From: Rhinopithecus roxellana
Lineage: Eukaryota; Chordata; Mammalia; Primates; Cercopithecidae
Length of the DNA stretch: 64,000 nucleotides
Direction of reading: 5' to 3'
Assembly (NCBI RefSeq): GCF_007565055.1
Contig: NC_044570.1
Location: 14,041,602 to 14,105,601, forward strand
This document shows positions 56,478-64,000 of the stretch, piece after piece. The notes under the pieces are model-generated. The model was not told where the DNA came from. It made no database searches and was given only the letters and a program-made list of their open reading frames with translations. Every line of letters begins with the position of its first letter. The first letter of the stretch is position 1. The translations under genes were made by a program, and so were the position numbers.

Positions 56478-59246
56478 TGTATTCTCACACTTCAATAAAA
56501 CACTGTCCAAAACTGGGCAATTTACAAAAATAAATAAATAAATAAATAGCCACACCGTTTTGCAGGGCTGGTAAGGTCTCAAAAAATTTATGATCATGGA
56601 AGACGGAAAAGCAGATCTTTCCTTCACAAGGCAGCAGTAAGAAGAAAAATGAGAGACCTGCAGTGTGAAGGAGGGAAAGTCCCTCACAAAACTATCAAAT
56701 CTCATTAGAACTCACTGACTATAACATAAAAAACATGGGGTAACTGCCCTCATAATTCAATTATGTTCCACAAGTTCTTCCTCCAATGTGAGAAGATTAA
56801 AATTTACATTACAATTTAAGATAAGATTTGGGTAAGGATACAAACAATATTATGTTTTTCTCCTAACCACCACAAATTTTATGTTATTGCATTTAGAAAT
56901 ATAATCATGCCTTTCTAACAGTCCCTGAAAGTCTTAATTCATTGTAACATTAATCCAAAAGTCCAAGTTCAAAGTCTCGTCTGAAACAAGGTAAGTTCCT
57001 TCTTATTATGAACTCGTAAAATCAAAGGCAAGTGAGTTACTTTCTAGATACATTGGGGGTACAGGTATTGAGCAAATGCACCCATTCTAAATAGAAGAAA
57101 TTATACAAAACAAAGGGGTTACAGATTCAATGCAAGTCCAAAATCTAATAGAATAGTCATTAATCTTAAAGGTCAAAAAATTGTTTTCGACTCCTTATCA
57201 GTCCACACTGATGAAAACTTGGGCAACCACAGCTTTAGGCAGCTGCAACCCGGTGTCTGCATGGAATAGCCCTCCATAGCAGCTGCTTTTATGGCTGGCA
57301 TTGAGTGTCTGAGGCTTTTCCAGGTGCATGGTACAATCTGCCAACGGATCTACAGTTCTGGTGCCTGCAGGACAGTGTTCCTCTTCACAAAGCCCCACTT
57401 GGCAATTCTCCAGTAGGAACTCTGTGTAGTGATTCCAACCCCACATTTTCCTATGGCACTGCCGTAGTAGGGGTTCTTTGTAAGATCTTTGGCCCTCTAG
57501 CAGACTTCTACTTGGACATCCAAGAGTTACCATACATGCTCTAAAATCTAGGCAGAGGTTCCCAAACCTCAATTTTTGCGTTCTTAGAACCCACAGGACA
57601 AACACTACATGACAGCTGCCAAAGTGGGGGAGCTTGCACCACCTGTGGCAACATCCTGAGCTACACCTTGACTCCCTTATTCATGGCTGAAGCAGCTGTG
57701 ATACAGTCTCCTGGACCCATCCATAAAACCATTTTTTTTTTCTCCTTTGCCTCAGTGCCTGTGATGGGAGGGGCTGTTGCAAAGTCTTCTGACATACTTT
57801 GGCAACATTTTCTTCATTGTCTTGGTGAATAACATTTGGTTTCTCTTCACTTATGCAGATTTCTGCTGCCTGCTTCAACTTCTTCCCAGAATATGGATTT
57901 TTCTCTTCTACCCAATTCTCAGGCAGCAGATTTTTTATAATATTATGCTCTGATATCTTTTGAATGTTTTGCCTCTTAGGAATTTATTTTGCCTTGTTAA
58001 AAAAACACGTAGTTTAGATAATTCCTCTTCAAGGAGTTTCACTTTGCTACAAACAAGGTGTTCTTCTCCAAGAATTCTTTACTTCCTTGTACTGTCTCTC
58101 CTGAAGTCTTATTTCCCTGTTCTTTGTCTAATCTTGCCCACTAATCTATCAGCCCCTCCTGCCCTGCTGTGCTCAGGCATGACCACCAAGAGATTACCTC
58201 CTGCCTTCCCACCAGTGTAACCACATTCCTGAGCTTTTCAAGTTAGCCAACCAGGTTCAGTTTAGATTGTGTGGTCCAACTCCAGTCAATGGAGGCACAT
58301 ACACTAACAGGGACAAGCTGCATTAAAAAATCATAAAAACCCCTGCTTTCCTGTCTTCTGGGTGCTCTTGCCATTGCTCCATACATAAGATGCACCCTCC
58401 TGCAGGAGTAAATTTGCCTTGCTGAGAAAATTTATGTTTGAGTGCTATTTCTTTTGCAGCACTGAAAAATTGTTTCTAACATGCCTGATACCCCAAAGCT
58501 CCAAAAATACCTTGGGCAGGTGGCGAAAGCCACCAGTGTCTTTGCTAAAGCACATCAAAGCCACCTTTGCTTGAGTTGCCTACACGTTCCTTTTCTCCAT
58601 CTGATACCACTTCAGCCTTAAGGTCATTGTCCATATAACTACTGGCATTTTGGTCACAGTTATTCAAGAAGCTCTATGAAGATCCAAACTTTGCCACATT
58701 TTCCTTTCTTCTGAGCCTTTTAGATCATAGGAAGTTTCTAGCTTTTCCACTCTCTTTGTCTTTTTCTGAGTCCTATAAACTATTTCAGCCTCTTCCTGTC
58801 ACTGCCAAAACTGCTTCCACATTTTCAGGTATCTTTACAGTGGTATCTCACTCTAAGGGTACTAATTTTTACATTGGTCCATTCTCACACTGCTGTGAAA
58901 GAACTGCCTGAGACTACATAATTTATAAAGAAAAGGTTTAATTGACTCACAGTTTTGCAGGGCTGATGAGTAAGTTTCCTCAGGAAACTTACAATCAGAG
59001 TGGAAGGGAAGCAAGTGCATCTTATTTTCCATGGCAAAAGAAAGGAGAAGAATACAACAAATACAGACTGAAGGAGATTAAAGCATCTCACAAAACTATT
59101 AGATCTCAGGAGAACTCACTATTATGAGAAAAGTATGGGGGAATCACCCCACAGCTCAATCAGCTTCCATGAGATTCTTCTTTCAACCCATGAGGATTGC
59201 AATTTAAGATGCGATTTGGGTGAGGACACAGAGCCATACCACAGCA
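56478..59246 (-). mobile_element. Complete MaLR provirus (MST-like), minus strand
   Basis: The 3' LTR is at 56478-56851 and the 5' LTR at 58870-59246, each in reverse orientation with CTCACAC near one end and GATTTGGGT near the other. Between them the internal sequence runs in reverse MST order: GTCCCTGAAAGTCTTAATTC near 56922, TACATTGGGGGTACAGG near 57048, CAGTGTTCCTCTTCAC near 57373, GCTTCCACATTTTCAGG near 58812. Exact CTAGA duplications flank the whole (56473-56477 and 59247-59251). A solo LTR is nested at 57995-58481. No coding capacity remains. Confidence 0.93.
57995..58481 (+). mobile_element. Solo LTR nested in the MaLR provirus, 5-base duplication
   Basis: The ends TGTTAAAAA and TTTCTAACA are imperfect inverted repeats of TG...CA form. 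Exact TGCCT duplications lie at 57990-57994 and 58482-58486. Plus orientation is supported by a TATA-like CATAAAAACCCC near 58332 and downstream U5-like sequence. Length is 487 bases. Family not identified (ERV1 or ERV-L are compatible with 5 bases). Confidence 0.85.
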
Positions 59247-59251
59247 CTAGA

Positions 59252-60429
59252 TTAAATGATTTGCAAATAGATAAAGTGGTTAGTAGAACTGCATGCATAT
59301 TTAAAAACATGATGTAAACATAAAGATCCACTTTAGATTCTAAGATATGAAAGCCATGAATGACCATAGCCAGAGTGATGGGGCTGGAAATGAGATCGAT
59401 TTTGGTTTATTTCCAAGTATGTGTGATCACCTTCAGAATGAAGTTCTCCTATCTCCTTTAAAAAAAAAAATAGAAAAAATTTTTAAAAAGGAGTTATTAC
59501 TCTATCTGCCATGACTACCAGAACACATTCCTCAGCTACAAATCCCCTTTGAGGTTTGCAGAAAACCCACTCATTCAAGGCCACATTGCCATTCTCATGA
59601 ATGTCTACATAACAGAATGGGCTTGAAGCCCCAGTTATCTTGCCCTACACTGCAGACAGCTCTGAAGATTCATTCCATTTTCCAAACTACTGACAGGGTT
59701 GGATAAAGCTTATACTGATACTGTATTGCAGCTCGATGTTTTTACCACCCCCTTGGGCTTCTATGCATTCTCTAGGCTCTCTCTACTGCTCCTTTGCCCT
59801 CTCTACTGTGTTGACCCTAAGAGCACAAAGTGGTCAGTGTAGCATTGTGTATTTCTATCTAAGCATCTACTTTGCAAGCAACACACTTCCTAAAAAGAAA
59901 ATTATGGCCTTACTACAGATGTGTTCTCTTAGCAGCAGAAAGTGAGAAATTCAATATGATTAACTATAATTCTTTTCAAAATGTTCGACAATTTAGGAAA
60001 AGTAAGAGACATAACTTAGAAGACTAATTAGAGAGTTTTCTCCCTTTATATTTTTATTTTAAAAACTTACACTTTATAAACACAGACACTAAATAACATT
60101 TTAAAAATACTTTAACATGCCTGGAATTAAGTATTGAAAAAGTATTTTTCCATACACACAAAAAAGAAAGTGTAGAGAACTTTCAAAGGCAAAAACAATA
60201 AAAAAACCAAGACCTTGAAGAAATCACAAAGCCTTAAAGCCAATGGATTTACTGGGCTGTCAACCCCTCATGGCTCCTTGACCTTTGTTTTAATTGGATT
60301 GATATAGGAAAAAAAATTAATGGAAATAAGCTAGTTAAAGAAAAGTGTTGATCAAGGCTCCTTTGCACAGTTGAAACAACCAAAGAGGACATTCATATTC
60401 AAAGAGGTACCAAAAGTGTACAGGCATCG
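59252..60429. other. Unassigned interval
   Basis: No gene or firm repeat. A short A-run lies at 59460-59470. AT-rich throughout with one C/T-rich part at about 59740-59820. Confidence 0.5.
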
Positions 60430-60872
60430 TAATGGTTAATATTGAGTGTCAACTTGGTTGGATTGAAGAGTATTAGTTGGATTCAAAATATTGATCCTGA
60501 ATGTGTCTGTAGGGGTGTTGTCAAAGAGAATTAACAATTGAGTCTGTGAGCTGCAAAAGGCAGACTCACCATTAATCTGGGTGGGCACCGTCTAATCAGC
60601 TGCCAGTGCAACTAGAATATAAAGCAGGCAGAAAAATATGAAAAGACAAGGCTGGTCTAGGCTCCTAGACTACAGCTTTCTCCTGTGCTGGATGCTTCTT
60701 GCCCTTGAAGGTTGTACTCCAGATTCTTCAGTTTGGGGTCTCAGATTGGCTCTCCTTGCTCCTCAGCTTGCAAATGGCCTATTGTGAAACATCGTAATCA
60801 TATGAGTTAACACTTAACAAATTCTCTTTTGTATATTCTGTTAGTTCTGTTCATCTAGAGAAGCCTAATACA
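60430..60872 (+). mobile_element. MLT2-type LTR of an ERV-L element, plus strand
   Basis: TAATGGTTAATATTGAGTGTCAACTTGG is the MLT2/ERV-L LTR start. GTGTCTGTAGGGGTGTTG and AATCTGGGTGGGCACC follow, and the end is GAGAAGCCTAATACA. ERV-L internal sequence follows on the same strand, so this is the 5' LTR. Confidence 0.85.
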
Positions 60873-61455
60873 GATTTCAGTGCCAAAAGTGGTTGTAGAG
60901 AAAAAGAATATTAAGTATGCAGTTATTTTCTAGGTTTGAGTTTCTGGGGATGGATTCTTAATATTATTAAACCCCAAATTGTTAAGGACTCTACTTCTAG
61001 TAGTGTGGAGAATACTGAGAGTCCTTGACATAAACTATATAATGTGATGGTTAATACTGTGTGTCAACTTGATAGGATTAAATAATACAAAGTATTGATC
61101 CTGAGTGTGTCTGTGAGGGTGTTGCAAAAGGAGATTGAGTCAGGGGGCTGCAAAAATAAACACATTTGGCACTCCTGATGCACTTCTCGTGAGACACAAG
61201 GAGTTAACAATTTTATACATAATAGCTTTGACTATATGTGGAGAATCAAGGAAAACAATGAAGCTGGTTGGTTGCAACTAAGTTCAGTGGAGAAAGTGAT
61301 GAAATAAAATATTACACTCAGGGATTTTATCTCTCATCTTCAGAAGCAGATACTGAGACTCAAATCTGGAAAGAACTGCCCTGTGTGAGAGTCTTGTCTC
61401 CTATAGAGAACAAGATGAAATTATAGAAAAACAGATACAAGCTCTTATCATGTGA

Positions 61456-62588
61456 ATGGCTGACCTACAAGGAAAGGTGCATGCACAGCCTCACCACATG
61501 GCTACTTTTAAAGAGAGGGCATTCATTGGAAAAGAAAGGGTCCTTGAAACTTGGAAGGTGGGCATAAGGGAGGACCCAGATGAAGCTGGGGACACTAAGT
61601 TTATAAACTCTGATGAACCTTTTTTTCCACATTCCCCTCCCCATCGTATGCTGCCATCCACCTCTCTACCTTTGTCTGAAGAGAGAAACGCTGCACTTCC
61701 TGAGGCAATAGTGATGGGCACCCTTGAGGCAGTTTCCAAGCAAGATAATGTTTATTCTCCTCAAGAGCCACTCTGAACACCCCTGTTCGCTTCTAGACCT
61801 ATAACTAGACTGAAGTCCAGGTGGGCCCCTAAAGGTGAGGTTGAGAGTGTGACCCATGAGGAGGTGCATTATGCTTGAAAAGAACTGCTAAATTTTTCTA
61901 ATTTATATAAATAGAAATCTGGAGAAAAGTCATGGGAATGAATTTTAAGGGTGTAGGATAATAGTGGAAAAAACATTGATTTGGATCATGCTGAATTTAT
62001 TGATTGGACCCACTAAATAGTGACTTTGCATTTAATATTGCTGTTCGGGAAGATAAAAAAGGTTCTAATAGTTTCTTTGCTTGGTTAGCTAAAATGTGGG
62101 TTAAAAGATGGCCTACTGTGAGTAAGCTGAAAATGCCTGTTCTCCCTTGGTTTAATGTAGAGAAAGGGAAACAAAGGCTTAGAGAGCTTGAGATAGTGGA
62201 GTGGATTAATCACATTAGACCAATTCATCTTAGCTGGGAGGGTCCAGAATGTATACCCTTGACCAATTCTTAGCAAAATAGATTTGTGAGGGCATCTTCT
62301 GTATCTTTGAAAAGCCCTATCATTGCTGTTCTCTGCATATCAGCTCTAACGGCAGGAAACACAATTACTGAACTACAAAATTCAAATAAGCTGAGAATAA
62401 CTGGACCCAAAACTGGCAGGGAACAAGTAGTGGAATTCAACAATCAAAAGCAAGGTGGACATAGATACTTAAGGATGGTACAGGCAAAGCAGCAATCAGA
62501 ATATTCTGACTCATGTAGAGTTCTGGTATTGGCTAATCACAGTATTCCTATAAGTAAAATTGATAGGAAGCATACTGCAAAAAACTAA
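61456..62588 (+). pseudogene. ERV-L gag, disrupted
   Basis: Open pieces at 61456-61776, 62004-62273 and 62286-62588 together resemble ERV-L Gag, the structural polyprotein. The second contains a W-rich segment and a P-W-F stretch; the third has an N-terminal hydrophobic patch and a Gln/Lys-rich end. The first piece is in a different frame from the other two, so at least one frameshift and several stops separate them. No zinc knuckle is seen, as expected for this family. Confidence 0.7.
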
Positions 62589-62799
62589 TTGGAAGTATAA
62601 AAACAGAGGATGAAGCCCTTCAATCAATGTCCAGGCTGGAGCCTGTTTTCAGACTGAGAACCTTTTTGAATAAAGGGTAGGCTGGGTTCAATTGAGGAAG
62701 GACCCCACTACTCTACTGACAATTTATGCTGTTAATCTTTCTCTAATCCTTTCCCAAGGAGACCTCTGGCCTTTTACCCAGGTAACTGTGCACTGGGGA

Positions 62800-63208
62800 A
62801 AGGAAAATGGTGAGACATTTTGGGACTACTGGACACTGGTTCTGAGATTGCATTGATTCAAGGGGACCCAAAACATCATTGTCATCCTCCGGTTAAAGTA
62901 AGGGCTTATATATATTAGGTAATTAAAGGAATTTTAGCTCAGGTCTGACTTACAGTGGGTCCAGTGTGTCCCTGAGCTTATCTTGTGGTCATTTTCCAAA
63001 TGCCAGAATATATAATTTGCATAGACATACTAACCAGCTGGCAGAATATCCACATTGCCCTCCTGAAAGTTAGGGTGAGAGCTTTCCTGGTGGGAAAGGC
63101 CAAACAGAAGCCATTAGAGCTGCCTCTACCTACAAGAATGGTGAATCAAAAACAATACTGCATCCCTGAAGAGATGCAGAGGGATGTAAAAGATGCAATG
63201 TCACCATA
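62800..63208 (+). pseudogene. ERV-L protease and N-terminal pol, disrupted
   Basis: L-L-D-T-G-S is readable, with the catalytic D-T-G at 62832-62840; this is the active-site motif of retroviral aspartic proteases. The same frame continues, with a few stops, through a pol-like stretch with I-D-I-L near 63020 and Q-K-Q-Y near 63150, ending at 63208. The D-T-G, the gag pieces at 62004-62588 and the last open piece at 62985-63208 share one frame. Confidence 0.78.
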
Positions 63209-63339
63209 AAAAATGTGAAAGATACAGGGGAGCACAGAGTAGGGAGGGGCTTTGGGTCACAGCAGTGTGACAGGAGGCAGTGGTCAGGCAGTGGGGCTGC
63301 AAGGGGGACAGGGCAGGCCAGTAGAGAATAGGGAGGATG

Positions 63340-63590
63340 GATTCTGAATGAAACTGTTCCACCTCAGGTCACACTCAGGCATTATGTTCTTCTAAGGAGA
63401 GAGCCACCTAGATTCTCGTATGCGCAGTTTGCAGTAGGGCTCCTACTCCTGTGAGAATTCACTGCCTTCCCTGATCTGAGAGAAGGCGGGGCTCAGGCAG
63501 TGGTAGCAGTTCACCACCTGTTCTGCAGCTGGCTTCCTAACAGGCCACAGACAGGTACTGGTTGGAGACCAGGCTTTGGAGATCCTTGAT
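63340..63590 (-). mobile_element. Probable hAT-type DNA transposon remnant, minus strand
   Basis: The segment contains GAAACTGTTCCACCTCAGG, ATTCTCGTATGCGCAGTTTGC, GGCGGGGCTCAGGC and CCTAACAGGCCACAGACAGG, an order I recognise from a common non-autonomous element, ending in a decayed terminal repeat on the right. The family name is not certain. Confidence 0.5.
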
Positions 63591-63696
63591 TATTGTACAT
63601 TTCAAATCACTAAAATATTGTAAAAAGTTTAAAATGTTGTCTCCCAAGAAAGGATGTATTTTAATTAGCTTGATTTAATCATTTATTAAAATATCA

Positions 63697-63900
63697 AGCT
63701 GGGCTTTGTGTTTCACCCCTGAAATCTCATAAACTTGGTAGCACCAGACCAGAAGATTGCTTGAGCCCAGGAGTTTGAGACCAGCTTGGCAACCATGGGG
63801 AAACCCATGCCTATTAAAGAAACACAAAAAATTGCCTACTAGCTCTGGTAGAGAGTGCCTGTACCTACTTACGTATGAAAGTGCAGCATTTGTCCATGAA
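63697..63900 (+). mobile_element. Old Alu left-monomer fragment (AluJ/FLAM-like), plus strand
   Basis: GCTTGAGCCCAGGAGTTTGAGACCAG followed by a GGCAACCATGGGGAAACCC-like segment is typical of an AluJ or free left monomer. The first 60 bases and the part after 63830 are badly diverged. Confidence 0.75.
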
Positions 63901-64000
63901 GTCACTGCCCCTCTTGCTCTGCATGTTAAAAATTTTACATATTTAAAGTAAGAAATACTAAAATATGTCAGCCTCTGTAAGGGAATTTCATTTGAGTTTT

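Larger units (their letters stand above)
60873..63208 (+). mobile_element. ERV-L internal region (gag, protease, start of pol), truncated
   Basis: Sequence after the LTR enters ERV-L leader, then decayed gag, protease and the beginning of pol, and stops abruptly near 63208 before the reverse-transcriptase core. A second MLT2 start (TGATGGTTAATACTGTGTGTCAACTTG) at 61043-61155 is a short, partial LTR copy inside the leader, so the local structure is rearranged. The 3' half of the element and the other LTR are absent. Confidence 0.8.

Noticed and set aside
57198..57605. 135-codon minus-strand frame
   Set aside because: It lies in MaLR internal sequence; length is explained by low stop density there and no protein family is recognisable.
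1..64000. A novel multi-gene system, CRISPR array or operon
   Set aside because: Sequence content is eukaryotic interspersed repeat throughout; no regularly spaced repeats, no clustered intact ORFs and no RNA gene were found.

Overview
The window is a gene-poor stretch of primate nuclear DNA built almost entirely from interspersed repeats. Two nearly full-length primate L1 elements, many Alus of different ages, MaLR and ERV-L elements, MIR and older L1M fragments all point to a catarrhine primate. Two young Alus (about 12529-12837 and 15866-16221) carry sequence variants I associate with Old World monkey AluY subfamilies, so a cercopithecid (macaque, baboon or relative) is more likely than human or ape. 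That host call is an inference from diagnostic Alu bases. I see no intact cellular protein-coding gene, tRNA, rRNA or CRISPR array.

Layout. 1-660: the 3' end of a class I endogenous retrovirus, with the C-terminal 105 codons of env still open and running off the window edge, then LTR-like sequence with a GC-rich block. 1312-7512: a full-length plus-strand L1 with both ORFs broken. 7514-10110: unassigned DNA ending in an LTR with perfect 10-base inverted ends. 10236-17501: an Alu, then a near full-length minus-strand L1 inserted into the 3' target-site duplication of that Alu; the L1 itself holds two young AluYs, one in ORF2 and one in ORF1. 17502-26640: older L1M elements in both orientations with further Alus. 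26795-28250: a processed, 5'-truncated pseudogene of the neurofilament light chain (NEFL), minus strand. 28560-44745: a MaLR internal fragment, then a mosaic of L1M/L1P elements and Alus. 44755-52990: an L1M on the minus strand whose 5' UTR was split by a plus-strand MaLR provirus; the 5' LTR of that provirus was in turn hit by a young ERV solo LTR with a 4-base target-site duplication and by an Alu. 52995-55560: more L1M and a MIR. 56473-59251: a complete minus-strand MaLR provirus with an exact 5-base duplication, itself hosting a solo LTR with its own exact 5-base duplication. 60430-63208: an ERV-L element with MLT2-type LTRs and decayed gag-protease-pol, including a readable aspartic-protease motif. 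63340-64000: a probable hAT-type DNA transposon remnant and an Alu monomer.

How it works together: there is no operon or pathway. The value of the window is a layered insertion record in which flanking duplications give the order of events, plus several local rearrangements (a 154-base tandem duplication inside an Alu, a 42-base and a 30-base duplication inside L1s, clustered hairpins) that standard repeat labels do not explain. I did not find evidence for a previously undescribed functional system. Repeat family names come from recognition of family sequence, not from a database search, and repeat boundaries without a stated target-site duplication are approximate to about 10-50 bases.
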